A stretch of 64,000 nucleotides of DNA from an uncultured Butyricicoccus sp. (GTDB lineage: Bacteria > Bacillota > Clostridia > Oscillospirales > Butyricicoccaceae), in the NCBI GenBank assembly GCA_934532985.1, contig CAKTAV010000004.1, forward strand, positions 153,826 through 217,825, in the 5' to 3' direction. A program made the position numbers and the translations under genes. The notes below the pieces were generated by a model. That model saw only the letters and a program-made list of their open reading frames with translations. It ran no database searches and was not told the origin of the DNA. The stretch's first letter is position 1. The number at the start of each line of letters is the position of its first letter. Positions 1-7,677 of the stretch are shown one piece after another.

Positions 1-972
1 CAGACACACGAGGATGTCTTTCTCTGCATCCCGCCGCTGTATCACACCGGTGCAAAGATGCATTGGTTCGGTAGCCTAATTTCCGGCGGCAAGGCCGTTC
101 TGCTCAAGGGTACCAAGCCAAAGTATGTCCTCGAAGCGGTTTCCAAAGAACAATGTACCATCGTCTGGCTGCTCGTTCCGTGGGCGCAGGACATTCTGGA
201 CGCCATTGACCGCGGCGACATTCATCTGGAGGATTACAAGCTCGATCAGTGGCGTCTGATGCACATCGGCGCACAGCCGGTTCCGCCGAGCTTGATCAAA
301 CGCTGGAAGCATCACTTTCCGAACCATCAGTACGATACCAACTACGGCCTGAGTGAATCCATCGGCCCGGGTTGTGTTCATCTCGGCGTGGAGAATATTC
401 ACAAGGTTGGCTCGATCGGTCTGCCAGGCTACGGCTGGGAAGCAAAGATTGTCGACGATCAGGGCAATCCCGTCCAGCCGGGCGAGGTCGGCGAGCTATG
501 CGTCAAGGGTCCCGGCATCATGACCTGCTACTACCGCAACCCGGAAGCCACTGCTGAGGTGCTTAAGGACGGCTGGCTGTACACCGGCGATATGGCGCGT
601 CAGGACGAGGACGGTTTCTACTTCCTCGTTGACCGCAAGAAGGACGTCATCATTTCCGGCGGCGAGAATATCTATCCGGTACAGATTGAAGATTTCCTGC
701 GCCAGATGGACGCCATCAAGGATGTCGCTGTCATCGGCCTGCCGGATTCCCGTCTCGGCGAAATCACCGGCGCGATCATTGAGGTCAAGGAAGGCTATAC
801 GCTGACCGAAGAGGAAGTCAACGAGTTCAGCAAGAAAATGCCGCGCTACAAGCGCCCGCGCAAAATCATCTTTGCCGACATCCCGCGCAATCCAACCGGA
901 AAAATTGAAAAGCCAGCTCTGCGTAAAATTTATTGCGCCGACAATCTGGTTGAAAAGGAAAACGAAGCATAA
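1..972 (+). CDS. Acyl-CoA synthetase (AMP-binding), 5' end cut off
   Basis: C-terminal 323 residues of a class I adenylate-forming enzyme; the frame is open back to base 1, so the true start lies outside the window. These enzymes activate a carboxylic acid with ATP and pass it to CoA. Visible signatures are the YGLSE motif of the adenylate site, the GWLYTGD hinge-side motif, VDRKKDVIISGGENIYP, and NPTGKIEK with the catalytic C-terminal lysine. The substrate cannot be read from the sequence. It lies just upstream of iorAB-paaK, so an aryl- or branched-chain acid is conceivable, but a strong terminator follows and the ior genes have their own promoter. Confidence 0.9.
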   Translation, partial: QTHEDVFLCIPPLYHTGAKMHWFGSLISGGKAVLLKGTKPKYVLEAVSKEQCTIVWLLVPWAQDILDAIDRGDIHLEDYKLDQWRLMHIGAQPVPPSLIKRWKHHFPNHQYDTNYGLSESIGPGCVHLGVENIHKVGSIGLPGYGWEAKIVDDQGNPVQPGEVGELCVKGPGIMTCYYRNPEATAEVLKDGWLYTGDMARQDEDGFYFLVDRKKDVIISGGENIYPVQIEDFLRQMDAIKDVAVIGLPDSRLGEITGAIIEVKEGYTLTEEEVNEFSKKMPRYKRPRKIIFADIPRNPTGKIEKPALRKIYCADNLVEKENEA

Positions 973-985
973 CAATGTAATCATT

Positions 986-1018
986 ACTCCTGCTCCGAAA
1001 TGGGCAGGAGTTTTTTTA
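986..1018 (+). terminator. Rho-independent terminator of the acyl-CoA synthetase gene
   Basis: The stem ACTCCTGC/GCAGGAGT (986-993 with 1004-1011) is followed directly by a run of T residues. It starts 14 bases after the stop codon. Confidence 0.9.
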
Positions 1019-1058
1019 CGCCCCACACAGAATCCCGCATGATTCTCGGTATTTTGTG

Positions 1059-1087
1059 TTTACTGTGCTTTTTTTTTGTGTTAAACT
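1059..1087 (+). promoter_or_regulatory. Sigma-A type promoter for iorA
   Basis: TTTACT at 1059-1064 and TAAACT at 1082-1087 are separated by 17 bases. It lies between the preceding terminator and iorA, leaving a 5' leader of about 100 bases whose function I do not recognise. Confidence 0.5.
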
Positions 1088-1193
1088 AGTAAATAACGGG
1101 CTGTAATCCGGACAGGGTTACCCCAAACAACGCAGCTGCCGCGGCACAGTTTATTTTTTGCCGCAAATCTACTTAGAAGGAATGGTTCATACA

Positions 1194-2915
1194 ATGAAAC
1201 AGCTTATGCTGGGCAACAAGGCTGTTGCCCGCGGTCTCTATGAAGCTGGCTGCTGTGTGGCTTCCAGCTATCCCGGTACGCCGAGCACCGAGATTACCGA
1301 AGAAGCCGCAAAATTTGATGATATCTACTGCGAATGGGCTCCAAATGAAAAGGTCGCTATGGAGGTTGCATTTGGCGCCGCAATGGCAGGCAAGCGGAGC
1401 TTCTGTGCCATGAAGCACGTTGGCTTGAATGTCGCCGCCGATCCGCTGTTTACCGCATCCTACACCGGTGTCAACGCCGGTATGGTCATCGTCGTTGCCG
1501 ACGACGCCGGTATGCACTCCTCGCAGAACGAGCAGGATTCCCGCAATCATGCTATCGCGTCCAAGCTCCCGATGCTGGAGCCGGCGGATTCCGCCGAGGC
1601 GCTGGCCTTCACCAAGCTGGCTTATGAAATTTCGGAACAGTTTGACACGCCGGTTATCCTGAAGATGTGCACCCGCGTCGCACACTCCCAGAGTGTTGTC
1701 GAAACCGGTGAGCGCGTCGAGGCCGTCAAGCCCTACGAAAAGAACATTGCAAAGTACGTCATGATGCCGGCAAACGCCAAGAAGCGTCATCCGTTTGTCG
1801 AAGAGCGCACCCGTAAGCTGATCGCCTACGGCGAGACCAGCGGCATCAACCGTGTTGAGATGCACTCCACCGAGATCGGTGTCATTACCTCCAGCACGAG
1901 CTATCAGTACACCAAGGAAGTATTTGGTGACAATGCCAGCGTGCTCAAGCTTGGCATGGTCAATCCGCTTCCGGACAAACTGATTCTCGATTTTGCTTCC
2001 AAGGTCGACAAGCTTATCATCGTCGAAGAGCTTGACCCAATTATTGAGAACCACTGCAAGGCACTCGGTCTTTCCGTCACCGGCAAGGACGTTCTGCCGC
2101 TTGAGGGCGAGTTCTCGCAGAATCTGCTTGCTGAGAAGCTCGGTATGCCGGAAAAGGCGGCATGTCAGTTTGACGAGCAACTCCCGCTGCGTCCGCCGGC
2201 GATGTGTTCCGGCTGTCCGCACCGCGGTCTGTTCTACACGCTGAGCAAGAACAAGATCACCGTTCTCGGTGACATCGGCTGCTACACGCTAGGCGCTGCC
2301 GCTCCGCTGAACGCGATGGAAATGACCCTCTGCATGGGCGCTTCGATCTCCGCTACCCACGGCTTCAACAAGGCGCTGGGCGAGCAGTCCGAGCACAAGA
2401 CGGTTGCTGTTATCGGCGACTCTACCTTCATGCATTCCGGCATGACCGGCCTGGCAAACATCGCCTACAACCAGAGCAATTCCACCGTTATCATTCTGGA
2501 TAACTCCATCACCGGTATGACCGGCCATCAGCAGAACCCGACCACCGGCTACAACATCAAGGGCGATCCGGCGGGCAAGATTGATCTGGAGGCGCTCTGC
2601 AAGGCAATGGGCTTTGCACGCGTTCGCATTGTTGACCCATACAACCTCAAGGAATGTGAATCGGTTATTCTGGAAGAGCTGGCAACGGATGATGCATCGG
2701 TTATCATCAGCCGCCGTCCGTGCGTCCTTCTGAAATATGTCAAGACCAATCCAGCTCTCAAGGTAAACAACGATGCCTGCCGTGGATGTAAGGCTTGTAT
2801 GCGTCTAGGCTGCCCGTCCATCAGCTTCAAGGACGGCAAGGCAAAGATTGATGCCACGCTGTGCGTCGGCTGCGGTGTATGTCAGCAGCTGTGCGCCTTT
2901 GGAGCACTGGAATAA
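1194..2915 (+). CDS. iorA: Indolepyruvate:ferredoxin oxidoreductase, alpha subunit
   Basis: Catalytic subunit (573 aa) of the TPP- and iron-sulfur enzyme that decarboxylates aryl pyruvates from Trp, Phe and Tyr transamination to arylacetyl-CoA, reducing ferredoxin. The N-terminal pyrimidine-binding domain carries SSYPGTPSTEITE. The TPP/metal site shows GDIGCYTLG and later GDSTFMHSG. The C-terminus is a 2[4Fe-4S] ferredoxin domain with Cys 529, 532, 535 and 540, then 557, 560, 563 and 567. I chose the ATG at 1194 because MKQLMLGNKA is the usual family start and AGAAGGA lies 12 bases upstream; an in-frame TTG at 1158 and ATG at 1182 are less likely. It pairs with iorB, 18 bases downstream. Confidence 0.95.
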   Translation: MKQLMLGNKAVARGLYEAGCCVASSYPGTPSTEITEEAAKFDDIYCEWAPNEKVAMEVAFGAAMAGKRSFCAMKHVGLNVAADPLFTASYTGVNAGMVIVVADDAGMHSSQNEQDSRNHAIASKLPMLEPADSAEALAFTKLAYEISEQFDTPVILKMCTRVAHSQSVVETGERVEAVKPYEKNIAKYVMMPANAKKRHPFVEERTRKLIAYGETSGINRVEMHSTEIGVITSSTSYQYTKEVFGDNASVLKLGMVNPLPDKLILDFASKVDKLIIVEELDPIIENHCKALGLSVTGKDVLPLEGEFSQNLLAEKLGMPEKAACQFDEQLPLRPPAMCSGCPHRGLFYTLSKNKITVLGDIGCYTLGAAAPLNAMEMTLCMGASISATHGFNKALGEQSEHKTVAVIGDSTFMHSGMTGLANIAYNQSNSTVIILDNSITGMTGHQQNPTTGYNIKGDPAGKIDLEALCKAMGFARVRIVDPYNLKECESVILEELATDDASVIISRRPCVLLKYVKTNPALKVNNDACRGCKACMRLGCPSISFKDGKAKIDATLCVGCGVCQQLCAFGALE

Positions 2916-2933
2916 CAAGGAGGACAGCAGATC

Positions 2934-3503
2934 ATGACAAAAAATATAATGATTGTCGGCGTCGGCGGACAGGGATCGCTGTTAGCCAGCAAACTGCTCG
3001 GTCAGATTCTTCTGACACAGGGCTATGACGTTAAGGTATCCGAGGTACACGGTATGAGCCAGCGCGGCGGCAGTGTTGTCACCTACGTTCGCTTTGGCGA
3101 TAAGGTCTACTCCCCGATCATTGATGAAGGCGAAGCCGACTACATCATCTCGTTTGAGCTTCTGGAAGCTGCACGCTATATGAAGTTCCTTAAGCCGGGC
3201 GGACATGTTGTTGTCAATACCCAGATGATCGACCCCATGCCGGTTATCACCGGCGCGGCACAGTATCCGTCCGATCTGGTCGCAAAAATGGAGAAGGCCG
3301 GTGCGGTTGTAGACGCCATGGACGCACTCGCTATCGCTACGGAGGCTGGCTCCTCGAAGGCAGTTAACATTGCCCTGATGGGACGAATCTCCAAGTACTT
3401 CGATTTCACGGAGGAAGCATGGATGGACGCACTGACCGCCTGCGTTCCGCCGAAGTTCCTGGAGCTCAATAAAAAAGCATTTTTACTCGGCCGCGGAGAG
3501 TAA
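2934..3503 (+). CDS. iorB: Indolepyruvate:ferredoxin oxidoreductase, beta subunit
   Basis: Gamma-domain subunit (189 aa) of the 2-oxoacid:ferredoxin oxidoreductase superfamily and partner of IorA. It starts with the family motif IMIVGVGGQGSLLASKLLG and contains the conserved EVHGMSQRGGSV stretch. Length is normal for IorB. AAGGAGG sits just before the ATG, and the 18-base gap to iorA implies cotranscription and a stoichiometric complex in the cytoplasm. Together the two subunits release ferredoxin-bound electrons from aromatic amino-acid fermentation. Confidence 0.95.
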   Translation: MTKNIMIVGVGGQGSLLASKLLGQILLTQGYDVKVSEVHGMSQRGGSVVTYVRFGDKVYSPIIDEGEADYIISFELLEAARYMKFLKPGGHVVVNTQMIDPMPVITGAAQYPSDLVAKMEKAGAVVDAMDALAIATEAGSSKAVNIALMGRISKYFDFTEEAWMDALTACVPPKFLELNKKAFLLGRGE

Positions 3504-3712
3504 ACAGCGGGCAGATTTTCTGTCCCTCTGTTCCGCCGCTGTTCAGGAGAAATCCCTCTCATGTAATGAAGTCACGAGGAATGACTTTGCGAGAGCCGCA
3601 TTTTCCTCTTTAGAAATTGGACAAAAGATCGCTATTCTTCCCCTTTTTGAAGGCAGCGCGATAGCGATATGTCCCTTTCTGCACGCATCAACAAAGGAGT
3701 ACATAGAAATCT
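3504..3712 (+). other. Hairpin-rich stretch between iorB and paaK
   Basis: No gene is visible in these 209 bases. Three inverted repeats are: AACAGCGG/CCGCTGTT (3503-3510 with 3536-3543, starting in the iorB stop codon), AAGTCA/TGACTT around 3570-3587, and ATCGCTAT/ATAGCGAT (3628-3635 with 3661-3668). None has a proper T-run, so they look like mRNA processing, stability or leader structures rather than terminators. I do not recognise a riboswitch class. Confidence 0.4.
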
Positions 3713-5020
3713 ATGGAACACTACTATCAGCCGGAAATTGAAACCATGCCTCACGAGCAAATCGAGGCCCTGCAGAGCGAGCGTCTGGTCAAGCAGGTCA
3801 AGCACGTCTATGACAACGTTGCATTTTATCGCAACAAGATGGATGAAATTGGCGTCAAGCCAGAAGACATCCATGGCATTGAGGATCTGCACAAGCTGCC
3901 GTTTATCTGCAAGGACGACCTGCGCGATGAATATCCGTATGGCCTGCTGGCAACACCGCTGGAAGATGTTGTCTGCATTCATTCGACTTCCGGCACGACC
4001 GGCCGCCGCGTTGTCGCGTTCTACACCCAGCACGACATTGATATCTGGGAAGACTGCTGCGCGCGCGCTATCGCAGCCGCAGGCGGCACCAAGGACGACG
4101 TCTGCCACGTCAGCTATGGCTTCGGCCTGTTCACCGGCGGCGCCGGACTCAACGGCGGTTCCCATCGTCTCGGCTGCATGACGCTGCCGATGTCCTCGGG
4201 CAACACCGACCGTCAACTTCAGTTCATGACCGACCTTGGCTCCACCATTCTCTGCTGCACCCCGTCCTACGCGGCGTATCTGGCGGAGAGCATCAACGAG
4301 CGCGGCCTGCGCGACCAAATCAAGCTCAAGGCCGGTATCTTCGGCGCTGAGGCTTGGACAGAAGAAATGCGCCACGACATTGAGAAGAACCTCGGTATTA
4401 AGGCATACGATATCTACGGTCTGACGGAGATCTCCGGCCCGGGCGTTTCGTTTGAGTGCTCCGAACAGCAGGGCATGCATATCAACGAAGACCATTTTAT
4501 CGCTGAAGTCATCAATCCGGAGACCGGAGAGGTTCTGCCGGAGGGCGAAAAGGGCGAGCTGGTATTCACCTGCCTGACCAAGGAAGCCTTCCCGCTTATT
4601 CGTTATCGCACCCGTGACATTTGTATCCTGACCCACAAAAAGTGTTCCTGTGGCCGCACTCACGTCCGTATGACCAAGCCGTTGGGTCGCTCGGATGATA
4701 TGATGGTTGTCAAGGGCGTCAACGTCTTCCCGTCACAGATCGAGACCGTTCTGCTGAACATGGGCTATCCGGCAAACTACGAAATCATCGTTGACCGTGT
4801 TAAGAACAATGACACAATTGAGGTCAATGCCGAGATGACGCAGGAAATGATGGATGACACCAGTGTTCCGGTTGCAAGCCGTGAGAAGGCTATCGTAACC
4901 GGTCTGAAGTCCATGCTGGGCATTAAGGTTGACGTGCACTGCGTACCACCGAAGACCATTGCGCGCTCGGAAGGCAAGGCTGTTCGCGTTATTGATAAGC
5001 GTAATCTTTACAAGAGCTAA
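3713..5020 (+). CDS. paaK: Phenylacetate-CoA ligase family enzyme
   Basis: Full-length (435 aa) AMP-forming arylacetate-CoA ligase of the PaaK family. It interconverts phenylacetate or related aryl acids and their CoA thioesters with ATP. The P-loop is STSGTTGRR, the adenylate motif is YGLTEISGPG, and the C-terminal ARSEGKAVRVIDKR contains the catalytic lysine. AAAGGAG precedes the ATG. Next to iorAB, the family would act on the arylacetyl-CoA made by the oxidoreductase; direction in vivo (acid activation or ATP recovery) cannot be told from sequence. A strong terminator ends the unit. Confidence 0.93.
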   Translation: MEHYYQPEIETMPHEQIEALQSERLVKQVKHVYDNVAFYRNKMDEIGVKPEDIHGIEDLHKLPFICKDDLRDEYPYGLLATPLEDVVCIHSTSGTTGRRVVAFYTQHDIDIWEDCCARAIAAAGGTKDDVCHVSYGFGLFTGGAGLNGGSHRLGCMTLPMSSGNTDRQLQFMTDLGSTILCCTPSYAAYLAESINERGLRDQIKLKAGIFGAEAWTEEMRHDIEKNLGIKAYDIYGLTEISGPGVSFECSEQQGMHINEDHFIAEVINPETGEVLPEGEKGELVFTCLTKEAFPLIRYRTRDICILTHKKCSCGRTHVRMTKPLGRSDDMMVVKGVNVFPSQIETVLLNMGYPANYEIIVDRVKNNDTIEVNAEMTQEMMDDTSVPVASREKAIVTGLKSMLGIKVDVHCVPPKTIARSEGKAVRVIDKRNLYKS

Positions 5021-5065
5021 TCACATTTGTAAAGCATCTCTGTTTTTCAGCCAAAATGACGATTT

Positions 5066-5105
5066 TGACCTTCTGTGACGGAAACGTCACGGAAGGTCAT
5101 TTTTT
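5066..5105 (+). terminator. Strong terminator after paaK
   Basis: A 15-bp stem (5066-5080 with 5085-5099, one G-T wobble, GAAA loop) is followed by TTTTTT. It closes the ior-paaK unit. Confidence 0.95.
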
Positions 5106-5247
5106 ATGCTCACTTTTGACAATTGAACTTATTTTTCTTATGCCGAATTCGTCAAAATCAGTATAAAAATAATTCTTTATGATATCCTGTGTGCACCCTG
5201 TACAAAGACACGTGTATTTTGTTTCGTAAAATGTCATAATTATTGGA
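5106..5247. other. AT-rich gene-free stretch
   Basis: It holds no convincing reading frame on either strand. A TTGACA occurs at 5116-5121 but the matching -10 position is poor. The AT-rich tracts nearest 5248 could act as an upstream element for the promoter of the RNA candidate. Confidence 0.4.
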
Positions 5248-5275
5248 TTGATTTTTTAGTGTAGGTGACTATAAT
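5248..5275 (+). promoter_or_regulatory. Promoter of the small-RNA candidate
   Basis: TTGATT at 5248-5253 and a perfect TATAAT at 5270-5275 are separated by 16 bases. Transcription would start near 5282. Confidence 0.6.
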
Positions 5276-5281
5276 AATACT

Positions 5282-5505
5282 TGTCAAGGGAATAATAAGA
5301 AATAAAGAAATGAGTTTCTTCCCCTTGTTTCAATCCTTCCTTTTTTCATACAAAACCTCTCTTTTCAACTTGGGTTGCCGACCAAGTTGGAAGCCAGGCG
5401 AAGCAGTTAGTTTTTATTATCCCACGCTCCATCTTTTTTCGGACTTTTCTTGGGGCCTGCTTCGAAGGAAAAAACGCGTCGCTGTTGCCGCAGCGGCGTT
5501 TTTTT
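5282..5505 (+). ncRNA. Candidate structured small RNA, class unknown
   Basis: About 225 bases lie between a good promoter and a good terminator, with no usable reading frame. Foldable parts in order: CAAGGG/CCCTTG (5285-5290 with 5322-5327) closing AAGAAA-TGAG-TTTCTT; a pyrimidine-rich single-stranded stretch; a perfect 8-bp hairpin CAACTTGG/CCAAGTTG (5366-5373 with 5382-5389); and a long-range pair CGAAGCAG/CTGCTTCG (5399-5406 with 5458-5465) around an open bubble. It sits alone between convergent genes. Size and rod-plus-bubble shape recall 6S RNA, but I cannot match conserved 6S sequence. It is not tmRNA, SRP RNA or RNase P RNA. Confidence 0.5.
5469..5505 (+). terminator. Terminator of the small-RNA candidate
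   Basis: The stem AAAAAACGC with CGCTG pairs with CAGCG and GCGTTTTTT, around the loop TTGCCG. It ends in a run of T at 5499-5505. Confidence 0.85.
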
Positions 5506-5530
5506 CATGCCCCAAAAATCTTAGGACAGC

Positions 5531-5572
5531 AAAAACCCAGCACCCTCACCGAGTATAGGCAGGAGTGCTGGG
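5531..5572 (-). terminator. Terminator of agcS
   Basis: CCCAGCAC at 5536-5543 pairs with GTGCTGGG at 5565-5572. On the minus strand it runs into TTTTTG. It lies 20 bases after the agcS stop. Confidence 0.8.
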
Positions 5573-5591
5573 GTTCTTTGTTCCTTTTTGA

Positions 5592-7010
5592 TTATTCCTT
5601 AATATGTCCCTTATCCAAACGTTCGAAGTAGCTCTTCGTCTCCTTCACGATGACACCGCTCAAAGCAAGCAGCGCAATCAGGTTCGGGAACGCCATCAAC
5701 GCGTTGAATATGTCAGCAATCGTCCAAACGGCAGAAACCGTCAGGAACGGCCCAATCAGAACTGCCAGAATGTACAGCCAACGGAATACCGTCAGTGCCG
5801 TTTTGTTGCCATGGGAGAGATACTCCACGCAACGCTCAGAATAGTAGTCCCAGCCCAGCGTCGTGGTAAATGCAAAGAATACCAAGCAGAGCATCAGCAG
5901 GAACTCACAGAACTTCGGTCCAAACGGCAGACCTGCCTGGAATGCATAGGCGGTAACCGCAACGCCCTCCAGTCCCGGCTGCAAGTATGCACCAGTCAAA
6001 ACAATAGACAAGCCCGTCATCGTACAGATAATAATCGTGTCAATAAATGTACCCGTCATGGAAACTAAGCCCTGACGAACCGGCTCCTTGGTCTGTGCTG
6101 CTGCCGCAGCGATCGGCGCACTGCCCAAACCGGCCTCATTAGAGAAAATACCACGTGCAATGCCCTTCTGCATTGCGATCAAGATCGTACCCATCGCACC
6201 GCCGGCAACAGCACGCATGCCAAAGGCGCTCTCCACGATGACAACCAGTGCTGCCGGAATCTTCGTAATATTCAGGATGAGCAGCAGCAGGCAGAATGCA
6301 ACATACAGAACTGCCATAAACGGTACGATAATCTGCGATACTTGCGAAATACGCTGAATACCACCAATGACAACCAGCGCCGTGCAAACCGTAACCACGA
6401 TCGCCGCAATGACAACCGTCCAAGAATAGCTGGTGCCAAAGATGCTGACCGTCCAAGAATTATCCTGATCAAAGAAATTATTTACCGCCGATGCGATACC
6501 GTTTACCTGCGTAATCGTACCGATACCCATCAGACCAACACACATACCAAAGAAGGCAAACAGCTTTGCCAGCCATCTCCACTGACGACCCATACCGTTT
6601 TCAATATAATAGAACGGGCCGCCCAACGCGTGATTGTTCTCATCCACAACGCGATACTTGACAGCGAGTACACCCTCAGCGAACTTCGTCGCCATACCAA
6701 AGAATGCAGCTACCCACATCCAAAACAGAGCGCCCGGGCCGCCGGCAACAACTGCCGTTGCAACGCCGACAATGTTACCAGTACCAATTGTTGCAGAAAG
6801 CGCCGTACAAAGCGCACCGAACGAGGTGACTTCGCCTTCGCCCTCTTCCTCATTTTTGACCATGTACTTCAAGGCCTTGGGAAGCTTATGTATCTGCATA
6901 CATCCCAGACGGATCGTCAGGAAAATGCCGACCGCCAGAATCAGAACAATTAGCGGGACACCCCAGACGATGCCGTCAATCTTTTCCAGAAATGCTGTAA
7001 ACTGCTCCAT
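5592..7010 (-). CDS. agcS: Sodium:alanine/glycine symporter
   Basis: Integral membrane carrier (472 aa) of the alanine or glycine:cation symporter family, importing small neutral amino acids with Na+. It has about 10-11 hydrophobic segments and the family motifs GTGNIVGVATAVVAGGPGALFWMW near residue 75 and SNEAGLGSAPIAAAAA near residue 290. AAGGAG precedes the start. The mRNA leader is a glycine riboswitch, so glycine is the likely physiological substrate. Length is standard and nothing is missing. Confidence 0.95.
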   Translation of the reverse strand: MEQFTAFLEKIDGIVWGVPLIVLILAVGIFLTIRLGCMQIHKLPKALKYMVKNEEEGEGEVTSFGALCTALSATIGTGNIVGVATAVVAGGPGALFWMWVAAFFGMATKFAEGVLAVKYRVVDENNHALGGPFYYIENGMGRQWRWLAKLFAFFGMCVGLMGIGTITQVNGIASAVNNFFDQDNSWTVSIFGTSYSWTVVIAAIVVTVCTALVVIGGIQRISQVSQIIVPFMAVLYVAFCLLLLILNITKIPAALVVIVESAFGMRAVAGGAMGTILIAMQKGIARGIFSNEAGLGSAPIAAAAAQTKEPVRQGLVSMTGTFIDTIIICTMTGLSIVLTGAYLQPGLEGVAVTAYAFQAGLPFGPKFCEFLLMLCLVFFAFTTTLGWDYYSERCVEYLSHGNKTALTVFRWLYILAVLIGPFLTVSAVWTIADIFNALMAFPNLIALLALSGVIVKETKSYFERLDKGHIKE

Positions 7011-7049
7011 TTTTACTCCTTCTCGTTAAAAAATAAAATAATGTGCTAT

Positions 7050-7185
7050 GAAAAAAGAGAGCTGATCGTTCATCAACTCTCCAAATCACATACCAATCTG
7101 TCCTTTTGCCTGAGAGATTGACGCAGCATTCTGCATCGTACACCTTCGGCGCTCATAAACGGAGACTCTCCAGAGTTGTTATTGT
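7050..7185 (-). promoter_or_regulatory. Glycine riboswitch (single aptamer) with terminator
   Basis: Read on the minus strand, about 7180-7085 carries the gcvT-type aptamer hallmarks GGAGAG, GCGCCGAAGG and CTCAGGCAAAAGGACAG. Only one aptamer is present. Directly after it a terminator (7072-7081 with 7057-7066, then TTTTTT) ends before agcS. The aptamer is therefore placed to decide readthrough into the transporter gene. In this family, single-aptamer switches in front of symporters have been found to act as OFF switches; that polarity is inference here. Confidence 0.93.
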
Positions 7186-7211
7186 TTTAACTTTTTGGCT
7201 ATAGCTTTATT

Positions 7212-7240
7212 AGTATAGCACAGAAATATACCAGAATCAA
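7212..7240 (-). promoter_or_regulatory. Promoter for riboswitch-agcS
   Basis: On the minus strand TTGATT (7235-7240) and TATACT (7212-7217) are 17 bases apart, about 25 bases upstream of the riboswitch. Confidence 0.7.
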
Positions 7241-7289
7241 CCGATACTTTTCCGTTTCACAGAAAAAAAGCGTATTTTCCCTATTTTCA

Positions 7290-7335
7290 GCAAAATGAAG
7301 AGACTTGGCCCCCAAAAGCAGTACCAAGTCTCTTC
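7290..7335 (-). terminator. Terminator after the clpX/DUF3846 operon
   Basis: A perfect 12-bp stem GAAGAGACTTGG/CCAAGTCTCTTC (7297-7308 with 7324-7335) is followed on the minus strand by ATTTTG. It lies 20 bases after the last gene. Confidence 0.75.
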
Positions 7336-7355
7336 AAAACAAAGTTGAAATCTAG

Positions 7356-7667
7356 TTACTCTGCAAATAGATTCGTATAGTATTCAATATTGCCCTTGTC
7401 CAGAGACTGTAGCTCTCCGTTGTCATTGAATTCGATCAGCAATACCGGGCCATAAAACGTCTTGCCATAGATCGTGCAGCATTCCGGCATGTTCAGCGTC
7501 TCACCCATGCCATTAAAAATCGCACAAACGCCGTCATCAATGCCGATCGAGTCGATCTTGCCGTGTACCAGCTCATTCATATCCTCTTCGCAGTTAATAA
7601 TCTGCTTGACAACTGCCTCTTCGCCAGGCTCTTTATATAAAATCGTCAGAATCAATCCATCATTCAT
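7356..7667 (-). CDS. DUF3846-like small protein
   Basis: Protein of 103 residues resembling the DUF3846 group: an N-terminal EPG-E pattern, a central acidic IDDGVCAIFNGMGE strand and a later YGPVLLIEF strand. Function is unknown. It is soluble with no signal peptide. The ATG at 7667 was chosen because GAGGTGA lies 7 bases upstream, inside the end of clpX; a longer in-frame start at 7718 would overlap clpX by 41 bases. Tight linkage means it is translated from the clpX mRNA, so its level should follow the protease genes. Confidence 0.7.
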   Translation of the reverse strand: MNDGLILTILYKEPGEEAVVKQIINCEEDMNELVHGKIDSIGIDDGVCAIFNGMGETLNMPECCTIYGKTFYGPVLLIEFNDNGELQSLDKGNIEYYTNLFAE

Positions 7668-7677
7668 ACCGATCACC

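Noticed and set aside
1158..1193. Upstream TTG or ATG start for iorA
   Set aside because: These starts lack correctly spaced Shine-Dalgarno sequences and would add residues not seen in the family.
5265..5558. 97-codon plus-strand open frame between paaK and agcS
   Set aside because: It begins inside the -10 region, runs through hairpins and two terminators, has no ribosome binding site and has low-complexity composition. A non-coding RNA explains the region better.
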